This document shows positions 26,554 to 37,532 of a stretch of 64,000 nucleotides of DNA, in pieces (the stretch's first letter is position 1; each line of letters starts with the position of its first letter). This DNA comes from Dipylidium caninum (Eukaryota > Platyhelminthes > Cestoda > Cyclophyllidea > Dipylidiidae), in NCBI GenBank assembly GCA_017562135.1, contig QEYB01001019.1:186001-250000 (forward strand), given 5' to 3'. The notes under the pieces are model-generated. The model was not told the DNA's origin, searched no databases, and saw only the letters and a program-made list of their open reading frames with translations. The translations under genes and the position numbers were made by a program.

Positions 26554-29500
26554 AGTTATATTTTTCAGCAAGTGTTGAATTTTCATTCTTACCGAAAATC
26601 CGCAATCACTTGATTGCCAATCCAATAAATACAACCCCAAAAAGGCATTCTTTCGTGCTGCAAGGGAATCATTGTGTGCACTTGTTTCGGTGAAATTACC
26701 TTTTGTTGATAAATTATTTCCACCAGAAGGGAATGCACACGATCAACGCCTTAGGATGTTTCTGCTGATCCCTTTTGTCAATTTTCTAGAAGAGTTTTTC
26801 GTGCATTAAGTAAATTTAAGAGAAAATGAGTAACATCGTTTACTCCTTATCCCTCTTCTGTAGCCGTGATGGAAACCTACTTAGTCTTACTCAGCCTGAA
26901 AATGACTGTGAGAGTCTCCTTTGGTTATGCCTCTGAATTTGAAGTCGAAAATTCTCGTCGAAACCCCAAAATGCTCTACCATGAAATATTTTCTTCAGGT
27001 GGGCTAGATAACCCATTTTTAAAGTGGTATCATAAAAAAGTCCGACCATAGCGTTAATGTGCGAAAGTGAGGCACGAATAGTATGCCATGGCCAGCTGTA
27101 TTCAAAGACAATTTAAATAACTTTAAACGGAATATTAAATCACAAATACGGTTTGTACAATCCCATGTAATGGAAGTAGAAATATCTTAAAATTAATATA
27201 AACTAAGTAAAACTGGCCAGCTTAAAGACTAAAACGTCAACTTGCTCATTGGATAACCTTGGCATGTTACTTTGTTTAAACCGACTCCAGTCTCTGCTCC
27301 TGCCAACGGGCAGCGGTGAGACTTGTGATTCTAGTGTTTGGTAGGAAGGAAGGCTTAAAGGAATCAAACGATATCCTTATAAACAATGCGGATATAAGTT
27401 GGTTTGTACTAAATGCCCAAAATTAATTCTAAATACACTCCGAAATCATGCGCACTGAAAAGTACTTGTTGAAGGATCACCGTGTCAAGCTCCAAAAGGA
27501 CAGCAGTCATAGTGCATGCTTTCCCAATTTCTGCGATGGTGTTATCCTTCCGGTTATAAACTCTCCTCATGTTCATACGATTACGCTGATTTCAACCCCT
27601 TGTTGCAGCCACGTGAGGTAAATGATGGACGACTCATTTAGGTCCGCTTTGCCTCAGCTCGTTTCGAATAAGCCGCGGTTTGCACTAGCTGCACAGCCAT
27701 TACTTATTGCTAGAGGACTATCGTATTAATCACAGTAGTCTGAGGTCTACCATTAACTGCGACGAAATTAGGAAACGCTTCCCGAAAGGGTTATCAGACT
27801 CAGTGAGGTGGTAGGGAAGGACTGCGAGTATAGTCTGCTGAAGGACTAATCTCTTAGCTCTGTGTCACCACACATTTACCACATGCAACATCGGTAGAAC
27901 AAGGAACCCATCCATTAACCATTAGGGGCAATGATAGTCAGTTTTCCACATTAACATCCTTCTCTGTGAGTCGAGAAACTACAAATGGAGGGGTGAGGTT
28001 CTCGAAAAGAAGCTATTCGTAATGGCGAAGGAGCTTTCGTTGAGAGTTTGTACCGAAATCGTTTTACTTCCAACAGACGGTTGAGGAGTTCCTTAATCTT
28101 TTATGTATTTGTCACAGTTCACTGGGGCCATGACAATGTCCTGATTACCCTCACTCTTTCTAATAGAGGATAATGTGCGATTGAAGGCATCTGGAGCCAT
28201 GGTAGTAGAATTTTTGCCACTTCCTTGACCGTTAATCGTGAATCAGAGGACTGGTAAATGACAACATACTCTGCTTTTCACCTCTGACCACCTCAATGGC
28301 AAAACTAGTCCAGAAGAGTAAAAAGCAGAATGACAGTTGTCCGCCCTGGCCAGAACGGTCTATTAACTCCTTTGACGCCACGTCAGCAGAGTTAAGCTAA
28401 TTGTTTTTATTAATTTTTTGGTGACATAAACTCACTTCCGTCGGTAAAAAGCAGTTAGGCCTAACAACGCAAATTCATTAATTAACTGCGTTCCTTCCGA
28501 CCGAAATCCAAATCTATGTTCTTGCACATCAGCGTCTTCTTCTTCTTCTGCACCTCAATGCAGAAGCAGTTTACCTAAGGGATGCTCTTACCGGAGCAAC
28601 TATTTCACGTAGGAACTCACGTTGACATCCAACCCACATTATGACAATCATCGTCGAAACCGTTAGGCAGTGTACTGACTTAGTAGAGGAATGAAAACTT
28701 CCGCTCTTTGCTTCATGGTGGTAGAAAAGGAAGTGTTTATTAATGACCTGGGTAAAATAGGCACTTAAAAGTTCTCGGAGAAAGTGACATCTTTGTAGGG
28801 TGCTTTTAGAGGGTAAATTTATTGTCAAATGTTTGACAAGGTGACCCGCTATCAGAAGAAATTATTATGTGAGCGAAATATCACAGGCAACGGTCAGGGA
28901 GAAACAGTTGGTGCCTCAATAAACACACCGCCTTTACTTTTGGCCCCGGCGGAGGTTATATAGACCACCGTGACAAATTATATCAGGGCGGATTTTATGC
29001 GGGCGAAGGAACAAATAAACGCTGACATGACATTCTGCTACCGTTACTCCACTGGCGAGGGCGGAGGGGAAAGGGGGCGCTTGGCAGGGGAGAAATCGGT
29101 CGGAGCGCAACAGCCGATTAACTGTAGTCTCCATAACTGTTCCTATTATGCTGTCAAGGCTAGTAAAACGGAGTGTTTTCCAATTACACGGGAGCGTCAT
29201 TTGAAGGAGTCCAAGTAAATTCGGGGCTGATTTGCCCTGGCTGGGGCAAAGGGAATGCTGCACGTGGTGCCTCGTCTACGCCCCACAATCCGACGAATTT
29301 TGAATGTTAATATTTTGGATTATTTACTATAACAAAATTGAATTGCCGCATTTTTGCCAAAGGAGCCTAATGCCGATGATTTGTTAAAAGTCCTCGCTAT
29401 TGTCAATTGCCTCCGAGTGTATGGCAACATCTCTTTCTGCCTCAAACCGACCTGCATTAAATCTTCGCCAAAAGGAATGAGACTGCACAGGTCCATGTTA

Positions 29501-29581
29501 CTCTGAGCAAAAAGAAATTCATTGGCTCGAGAATCGCAAATCAAATACCAGGTTTGGGGAGGTCCCACACGAAAAGCGGTA
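26554..29581. other. Gene-free AT-rich stretch
   Basis: Between the mariner relic and the palindrome I find no exon with convincing boundaries and no recognisable protein. Confidence 0.4.
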
Positions 29582-30611
29582 CCACAGAATTGTGTGAAGA
29601 CAACGGTTGTCGTTTCTCCCTTCTAGCCTCATTAAAACTCAAATCAAACAGTTGGATCAACTCACTACATCCGACAACCCATATCTTAGACGACAACGCT
29701 GGTTTGCACGCCTCTCCCACTTGCTGTCCCTATCTCCCAAACGCTCTCCCCACACCCCCACCCCCCACCTGAAAGTCTGTACATTGTCTACCTCGGATGG
29801 ACGCGGCGACGCCCAAACGAGGCAGCACTTTCTCCACTGTCCTACCACGTATTTGTCTATTTACTTGGACCTATTCGCCGGCTCAACTCGACTCTTCATC
29901 CACTCCCCGCCACCACCGGTGCTCGGGGAGCCCCAAACTGCGCCCAAATCCACATGCGAGAGCGTCTGCCCACCTGCTGCTGTCTTCGAGTGCTGTTGTT
30001 GACGCTGTCGTCCGTGATGCACGGCGCACGGACAGTGTGTCCTTCGAAGTATGGACGAGGACTCATGCCTAGTTGGAAAAGATTACGTCAGGAGAGACTT
30101 GTGTGCCTTTGTCTACGAACATAGACAACCTTCTCCAAATCTTCCTCCACCTCCTCCTCCTCCTCCTCCTCTCCCTCCTCCTTCTCCTCCTTCTCCACCT
30201 TCCCCACCTTCCCCACCTCCTCCTTAACTCCTCTTCTCCCCTTTTCAATTTCGTCCACTGTCGTCGTAGTTAACGCTGCCCACGTGTGTCCAGACGACGA
30301 ATGAGCTGAATGGCATCTAATCTGAGAGGTAAAGGGCTCAAGACGACCACCACTCGATGTAAGTGGTCGAAGGGATCGCGTGTGAAGTCATATTGTCAAC
30401 ATGTACCCGTATCCGTGATGATAGGCGGCGGATGTTAAGAAAACTATTTAAGTCATTCGAGGCCAAAATATGGTCAGTGTTGTTGACTTGTTTTGACGGA
30501 CACAACACTTGTGCTAACCCCGTAAACATGACCGCCCCACGTTTGGATGATGCTTTGAACCTGCCTCGATAAATGAAACGAGGAGAGGGCGGAGACTCCA
30601 CTTAATCCCAA
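29582..30611 (+). repeat. Left arm of a long imperfect palindrome
   Basis: This 1.03-kb arm matches the reverse complement of 31,479-32,540, by eye roughly nine bases in ten, with larger differences only in the CTC-type microsatellite at 30,141-30,223. The outer end begins near CCACAGAAT and the inner end is ACTCCACTTAATCCCAA. Open frames in the arm have proline- or leucine-run translations caused by the microsatellite and do not look like genes. Confidence 0.9.
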
Positions 30612-31478
30612 ACCCTCATTCTCCTCCTTCTCTGCTAAATTCTCTCACCAACAATGTATATACGAAAGAATCCTTTTCGGCTTCAAGTTGTTGTAAGACC
30701 GAGTTGTTTATTCTCTTTCCTCATAAACTTCAACAACGTGAGTTTGCCAGCTACTTCACAGCTTCCAACATTTGGCTACCAGGTATTTGCGTCTGAAGTC
30801 CTCACCCACCTCTGATCAAGAGGAAACTTGATGGGCAAATAAACTTGAATAATCTTTCCCTAATGCGTGTTATGAAAAACCCACCTTATAACTGAGTCCA
30901 CTGGACACAGCGGGCGAGAGGAAAGTGGCTGGTGGGCTGGAATGACATTTCGAGTCTGAGAGCCGCGCAAACATCGCTTATTTGTTGATAGACGGGCAAA
31001 GGAATGGGTGGGCGGAGCGGGGTGGCGTGGGATGGGCACGAAAAATCCCCTTTGATAAATTGGGAAATTTGGTCAATAACTGGTACAGCCTGTCGTCCGG
31101 GCGGTGGGATGTGTCTTTCCGGTCCAAGCACAAACAAGATAAATTCTCCGCCATGCACACAGCCTCGTGGAAAAGCCGTAGTAAATCCCACCCACTACCC
31201 ACTACCCACCACCTACCGCCCATCACCCGCCACCCGCCCCCAGCCCCACCCCTTGACATATTGGCGAAGGACCTAACCGGGCCAAGTCAGGAAGCGTCCG
31301 CCTCTCCCATTACACACCGCAATACCGCCAACGTAGTTATGGAATCATGTGTCTGAGTGTCTGCTTATCAGCGACATATGTAACCGGACGTGGAACCCAT
31401 TGGGGAAAACGGTGGCGGCAGGTGAAAAACAAGACGCATTGGTAAAGAGAAAATTCCTCGCCTTTGAAGAATAATAAG
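30612..31478. other. Spacer of the palindrome
   Basis: The 867 bp between the arms is single-copy as far as I can see. It includes a C-rich low-complexity run (about 31,186-31,255) built from variants of CCCACTA and CCACC. Overlapping open frames exist on both strands but none has splice signals or a recognisable product. Confidence 0.5.
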
Positions 31479-32540
31479 TTGGGATTAAGTGGAGTCTCCG
31501 GCCTCTCCTCGTTTCACTTATCGAGGTAGGTTCAAAGTATCATCCAAACATTGGGCGGTCATGTTTACGGCGTTAGCACAAGTGCGTTGTGTCAGTCAAA
31601 AACAAGTCAACAACACCGACTATATTTTGGCCAAGAATGACTTAACTAGTCTTCTTAACATCCACCACCTATCATCACCTGTGCGCTTTGACAATACATT
31701 TTGACAATATGACTTCACACGCGATCCCTTCGACTACTTAAATCGAGCGGTGGTCGTCTTGCGCCCTTTACCTCTCAGACTAGATGCCATTCAGCTCATT
31801 CGTTGTCTGGACACGCGTTGAGAGCATTAACTACGACGACAGTGCGCGAACTTGAAAAGGGGAGAAGAGGAGTTAAGGAGGAGGTGGGAAGGTGGAGAAG
31901 GTGTAGAAGGAGGAGGAAGAGGTGAAGGAGGAGCAGGAGGAGCAGGAGGAGCAGGAAGAGGAGGAGGAGGAGGAGGAGGTGGAGGAAGATTTGGAGAAGG
32001 TTGTCTATGTTCGTAGACAAAGGCACACAAGTCTCTCCTGACGTAATCTTTTCCAACTAGGCATGAGTCCTCGTCCATACTTCGAAGGACACACTGTCCG
32101 CGCGCCGTGCATCACGGACGACAGCGTCAACAACAGCACTCGAAGACAGTAGCAGGTGGGCAGACGCTCTCACATGTGGAATTGGGCACAGTTTAGGGCT
32201 GCCGAGCACCGGTGGCGGCGGGGAGTGGATGACGAGTCGAGTTGAGCCGGCGAATAGGTCCAAGTAAATAGACAAATAAATGGTGGGTCAGTGGGGAAAG
32301 TGCTGCCTCGTTTGGGGTGTCGCCGCGTCCATCCGAGGTAGACAATGTACAGACTTTCAGGTGGGGGGTGGGGGTGTGGGGAGAGCGTTTGGGAGATAGG
32401 GACAGCAAGTGGGAGAGGCGTGCAAACCAGCGTTGTCGTCTAAGATATGGGTTGTCGGATGTAGTGAGTTGATCCAACTGTTTGATTTGAGTTTTAATGA
32501 GGCTTGACGGGGAGAAACGACAACTGTTGTCATTCTGCGG
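31479..32540 (-). repeat. Right arm of a long imperfect palindrome
   Basis: Inverted partner of the arm at 29,582-30,611. It starts at TTGGGATTAAGTGGAGT and ends near ATTCTGCGG. The GGA-type microsatellite (31,875-31,986) is longer and differently interrupted here, showing separate changes in each arm since the duplication. No gene is supported in it. Confidence 0.9.
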
Positions 32541-32827
32541 ATTCAGAAGCATCTTGAACTAGAACTTTTCGCTTTTATCGGCTAAATTTCCTAGATAAAA
32601 AGAACGCCTTTAAGCATATTTTCGACTCTTTCCAAAGCGATAATTAATAACAAGTGAAAGATTTTTATTTACCTTGAAGGCAGTCTACAGACTCACAATT
32701 CCAAAACTCCTTTATGGTAGAATAGCAGAAAAATTTTTGTCTCACAATGACGACACGGAAAGCTGAAATACGGTGGCGATCGAGGCGTTCAAGGATCTGT
32801 TGTGTGGTGCCGAGGTCATCTGCTCAC

Positions 32828-32884
32828 CTGCTCCATCTCCCATAACTTGGCAAGCTTCCCTACACGCCGATCTTCAGTGACCGC
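32828..32884 (-). CDS. Exon candidate, 19 codons
   Basis: 57 nt on the minus strand are bounded by the acceptor atgttcctag and the donor GTGAGC. Only phase 0 is open; it reads AVTEDRRVGKLAKLWEMEQ. The content and sites are exon-like, but no neighbour joins it unambiguously. Confidence 0.33.
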
Positions 32885-33243
32885 CTAGGAACATAGTGGC
32901 GTAGGGAACGGCGATATCTTCTTCTCACTGATCTCATTTCCAAAAGCTGACCATGAGTTTTGATTGTTTGACGTCAAGTCCTGTCAAGTGCGATGGTTAG
33001 CGCAGCTTGGGAAACTCTCTGCGATGTCTGCAGAAAGTAGTCTCACTTTAATTTCAACTTTTATATGCAGGACGAGCCAAGTGAGGCCTCTTCACAGAAA
33101 TCTGAGAGCTGACCAGGAGGTCTCCTTGAAGTCCCACTGCTCCCAGGGTCTCTCACTTAGCCATGAATAAACTGGAGCCAACCACTGCCAGAGACGCCAT
33201 ATCTGGGTGAAATAGCTTTCGTCGGGAGAGCGCAAATTCTTAC

Positions 33244-33283
33244 CTCCAAGTTGCCTGTTTCCAATAACTAGTAATCCACTGAC
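33244..33283 (-). CDS. Exon candidate, 40 nt
   Basis: Bounded by the acceptor aatttatacag and a strong GTAAGA donor on the minus strand. It reads VSGLLVIGNRQLG (phase 0 to 1), with a second open frame. It is too short to assign. Confidence 0.28.
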
Positions 33284-33714
33284 CTGTATAAATTTGTGCC
33301 GAAATCAACTAAATTGGTAGGACGATTTCTTTCCCCTACCAGTCAAATCAGCATCCTTTCTCGCGCATTGGCTTTTGTCCTACTGACATGAGTGGGAAGG
33401 CCACAAGTTTTATACAAGTAAAATGGTGACAGGCAGAGAAAGATGGGGAGAATGACAGACTGTGCCCAAAGGGAACGAAGAGCTGTGCGATAGAAGTGGT
33501 AGGAAAAGGCGAGTTTGAATCGCGGATTTTCGCGTAGGACACACAAGATGATGCGAAAAAGCCGCGGACTGAGAGAGCAGAATAACTCAGTTTTTGCCAC
33601 GTCTGCCGTCGGCGCCGAGGCGCAAAAAGCGGACGGCTGATGAGGTGGCAACCTCGCAAGCACATTTGACGGAAAGGACTCCAGGACAGGCGCCATTCTT
33701 TTTTCATTTCCCAG

Positions 33715-33810
33715 GGCGCCTCCGATGAGACTGTGTGTATTCGTACAGAGGCCCCTAATGAAATTGGGAGGAAAATCTCAACAACTGGAGGAAGTAAACT
33801 GAAATTTCCG
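33715..33810 (+). CDS. Exon candidate on the plus strand, 32 codons
   Basis: 96 nt follow a strong pyrimidine tract (cttttttcatttcccag) and end at a GTAAAT donor, phase 0 to 0. The reading contains GASDETVCIRTEAPNEIGRK. It lies on the strand opposite the other candidates of this region, so either a second gene overlaps here or one set is spurious. Confidence 0.3.
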
Positions 33811-35183
33811 GTAAATTGACTAATTTTTTAAACTGAAGTAAAGTCCACCCACTCCTCCGGCAAGTTGGGAAAGTTGTCACAGCAGAATCGTCTGTCCAAT
33901 CTCAGTCCTCCAGTAATGTTGCATGTAGAGTAGAATAGTTCCTTAAGTAAATCCTTCATCAAGACGCCGAACGAATCACAAGAAGGTCAAGATGATGGTT
34001 GAGGAGGTCGATTTTGTAGGAGAAAAATACCAACGTCCTGTCCCAGTGGACTTCAAAGAGCCGCCGTCATCGAATTGGGCAAGTCCTTCAAGGATGTCAA
34101 CATTACTGCTGCTTATCATGCCAACCCATCCGATTCTCGGCGAGGATGTCCACAATGTGGACACTGTGTGCCGAAAGGGCACACCTAGACACATTTGCCC
34201 ACTCGCACTGTTAATATTGTCTGTAAAGTCACCGAGATGCGGGGCAAAGTAGACACTTTCCAACTGTTCATTTGTAAAGTTAGTGGCAATTGCCATTTTA
34301 ACTCACAGACCACGACGCCTCTCCGAGGAAGTTGGCGGTCCGCAGATGCGAATGCACACCACCGCTGTCTGAACTCGCCGCGCACTTCAGGTCTTCTGCA
34401 GTGGTGTTGCCGTCTTCCTCCCATTCGTTCAGGCTGTTTGCGAGCCTCGACTAGATGTTGCGGGTCGTTAAACTTAGACTGGAAGTATTTGGCGCAAACT
34501 GATGACGGTGGTAATTTACTCCCGAAAGTACGACCGAGAGACTCACATGCGGACAGGATTTCATCTGTATTCTTTGCTGATTTCAGCTATTAAGGCAGTG
34601 CAACTACTGATTGTTTCAAGAAATTGAATCCAAAGTATCCGAGGTGGAAAATGGCCGCCGACAGTGGCACTGTTCACAAAGGCAGAGACAGCTTAATTTC
34701 CTTCCTCAGTCAACACACTCCAGTTGCGGCGTTCACAATCCCAATTGCCTATTTTCAACCATTCCATCGAAGACGGAAAGAGCCGATGCCTGAAATTACG
34801 AGTATGTCGGTTAAAATAGAGAGCTCTGAAGAGAAAAAGAGCATCTAGTGCTTTATTGAAGGGTCCTTCTGCAAACGATTGCCTCCCCTCGAAGCGCCTG
34901 ACCCACCTTTCCAGGCGGCTTCCACACGAGTCCTGGGAGGCTGCAGCATAAGAGACACGGGGGAGACAATATGCCGAGCTGGTCGTGAACATTCGTCGTA
35001 ATTGGGTACATTCACTCGCCAGATGGTGATTATTGCAAGCGCAAATCATTCCTGACCTATGAATGTTGCATCCCACCCAGTCATCAAAATCTGCCACTTT
35101 TGCGATGTAAACTAGACGTCCGTTTTAGCCGTCTGAGGCTTCATCGGTGGCATTTTGAAATTTAAAAGCGATTGAAGTCTCAC

Positions 35184-35360
35184 CTCGGGCTGGAGCGGGG
35201 TGAAGTAGCAGGTCTGACGGGGATGGCTGGTGGCGTTGCTGACAGTTTCAGGAGAGGGCCGCAGCTCCTTGGCAGTTCACCGTTAAATTCCACACCCCCA
35301 AGGCGAACAAGTGGAGGCCACGCGTTGGCATGGGCTCCCACGTAGCAGCCGATCAGATGC
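35184..35360 (-). CDS. Strong isolated exon, gene unknown
   Basis: A 177-nt minus-strand segment starts after a pyrimidine-rich acceptor (cttcttctgacacggacag) and ends at a GTGAGA donor; it enters and leaves in phase 2. It encodes 58 complete codons with normal amino-acid use, including HLIGCYVGAHANAWPPL, VRLGGVEFNGELPRSC and a Pro/Ser/Arg-rich end (PVRPATSPRSSP). I do not recognise the protein. The next exon in phase could begin at the acceptor near 34,258 (reading SWKVSTLPRISVTL and stopping at 34,185), but that segment is also open in another frame. Confidence 0.5.
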
Positions 35361-36010
35361 CTGTCCGTGTCAGAAGAAGAGACATGCACGAAAACATCTT
35401 CTCGACCCGAAATTCAACGGCTTTGCGCAGAATCACCGCGTATCACCAGTGAGGATCTCCGCGAACCAGGGCGGGTGTCTGCGCCTGCTTGTTACTTTCG
35501 CCTTTACGTTGTCATGTGTTTTGGTGCAAAACAAAGTCCACTCTGTTGAATAGACACGAAAGGTGGGTTCGCTGGTTCACTGGAAATAGTGGAGATGAAA
35601 AAAATAAGCTTCCTCTCTCTCTTTCCATTCGGGACGCGGGCAGGAGGGACTGCAACTGACGACGTAAGAGAATACTACAAAGAGGTGAAATGCTTTCTAT
35701 TTACGATATCTTTTGAAATAAAGTGAGAAATCAGAAGATACTTTTGGGTGATCTAGCCTAACAGCATAGAGTAGATGGTGCAGACGAATGACGACTGAAG
35801 GTGGAGCAAAGGAGGCGCAGAAATCCACTTGTGTGGTCGTCTATCACGTTTCGTCAGAACTTCAAACCTCTTACTTGACCAGGCAGTTTGTCGCTGTTTC
35901 GTCAGTATCCCCGCAGTTGTTCTCAAAATCTTCTTGAACCTTGACTTTCCCGAAAAGATTGATGGCCATGCAATCCATCGCAAATGGCGTCTTGTCGGAC
36001 TCGTCCTCAC

Positions 36011-36072
36011 CGCATGAGTCTGTTCCCTTAAAGATCGCACCGAACTAGCATGCAGCAAGTTGAATAAATCGA
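36011..36072 (-). CDS. Weak exon candidate
   Basis: 62 nt on the minus strand lie between the acceptor ccgattgcag and the donor GTGAGG, reading DLFNLLHASSVRSLREQTHA (phase 1 to 0). The helix-like composition and splice sites fit an exon. It does not join directly in phase to the exon at 35,360, so an intervening exon would be needed if both belong to one gene. The open frame continues upstream to 36,202. Confidence 0.3.
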
Positions 36073-36756
36073 CTGCAATCGGTATGTAGTATGTGGCAGA
36101 TGGTCCACAGGAAAATAGGCCTTTCTTACATAAACGGCCTAGATGACGATGGAATAACTCGAGCATGATGCCCTCTCTTAACTGACGGGGAATTTCGAGC
36201 ATCGTAGAGGAAAAAAATGAGGGCCAAATTCGTCGCCGACGACGAGTTAAGCAGAGACCAGAGGATTATTTAGGACAATGCATGCTCACAACAGCGTCAA
36301 ATCCATCGGCCTGTCACGACTGAACGACGGACGAGTTGAATAGCCATGAAACAGTCCTTAACCTGAGCACGAGACGTAACTGTTGCGGCGAACGTGTCTT
36401 TCCACTTGACTGACGAATTCCGCCCACATAACAGTGGGCCTAAATTTCAGTGTTTTTCTTATTTTTATTAATTTTTTTTTCTCGTGGAATTGTTATATTG
36501 AGATGTCAAGTATCATGGGAAACATTCTTCCGCTTTACTGACGTGTTTGCTCTTTTTGCACAAGTGGAAAATTTTTGGCACTTTTAAGGCAATTAAGGTG
36601 TGGAAAAAAGAGAAGGAAAATATCAAATCTGTTAATTTAAAGTTCCCGTCTGTCATGAAGGCGTTGAATCACTTCCTCATTCCATTGTCAAATCAAACTC
36701 TCACATGACCACAATGAACAACTAGTCAGGAAGGTAAAAGTGAGAGAAGAAAAGTC

Positions 36757-36776
36757 AGGCAGGCAGGCAGGCAGGC
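36757..36776 (+). repeat. AGGC tetranucleotide repeat
   Basis: Five tandem copies of AGGC. The direct repeat has no spacers, so it is a simple microsatellite. Confidence 0.95.
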
Positions 36777-37039
36777 AAAAAATAAGCGAACTTAGGTGAT
36801 TTCTACGCAAGACATACTTCCTGGGGCGACATCAACGATTCACTGAGGTTAAGCCGTTCGACAAACTGAGCCTCTCAGTCCAGGGTGGGCACGAGGTGGG
36901 GCGGACTAAAGCCTAACACCTCCTGATTTTCCCCAAGGAGAAGGGGTTTTGGCGTTCATTTGGCAAAAATAACGACAAAAACAACTGACACACCCTGTGG
37001 TACGGCTAGAAGATGGGGGAAGGGAGATAATGAGAGCGT

Positions 37040-37080
37040 CCCCTCCCCTCCCCTCCCCTCCCCTCCCCTCCCCTCCCTCC
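37040..37080 (+). repeat. CCCCT pentanucleotide repeat
   Basis: About eight tandem CCCCT units. The G-rich complement is the minus strand. Confidence 0.95.
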
Positions 37081-37532
37081 TCCGTTACGCTCAGCCGCCC
37101 CGGCCGCCCTTAGTCCTGTCGACGGGTTTCTCCCACTTGGCTCTCGGTGTGCGCTTTGATCTGACTACCATTGCTTGTTATTAATAGTACAACCACCTCG
37201 CCTTTCGTCCCCGTTTCGCACACTTATATCAAGGAAAACACGGATGTTAGGCACATTTTCGTCGGTTTTTCGGTCAAGACTATGTCTCGACGACGTATGA
37301 GACTGTAATGGCCCAAGATAGTTGGGAGGTTTTGGACAAATCTCGGTGCACGCAAATTTTTCGCTTTAAATTAGCTATTTTTTTGCTCCGGTTTTCTTAA
37401 TATTTTCAGGTAGTCTGTTTAAAGCAAGTTATAACAGAATTGGCCTCAAAGCGAGAGAATATTTTCAGTTTTAATAAATTCCTATCACTGGGAAAAGTGG
37501 TCCATTAATAGCATCATAGAGTCTAAGTTAAA

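Noticed and set aside
30073..30273. Leucine- and proline-run frames in the palindrome arms (also 31,796-32,078)
   Set aside because: Caused by CTC/GGA microsatellites; the frames shift between the two arms, so they are not conserved.
33343..33707. Two overlapping minus-strand frames of about 118 codons
   Set aside because: Neither has splice support or a recognisable product, and they overlap each other in different frames.
33976..34296. 106-codon minus-strand frame beginning MAIATNFTNEQ
   Set aside because: Reads reasonably like a protein, but no family is recognised and a second frame from the acceptor inside it is also open. Left undecided rather than annotated.
36757..36776. Short direct repeats as a CRISPR-like array
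   Set aside because: Tandem units without spacers; a simple microsatellite in a eukaryotic genome.
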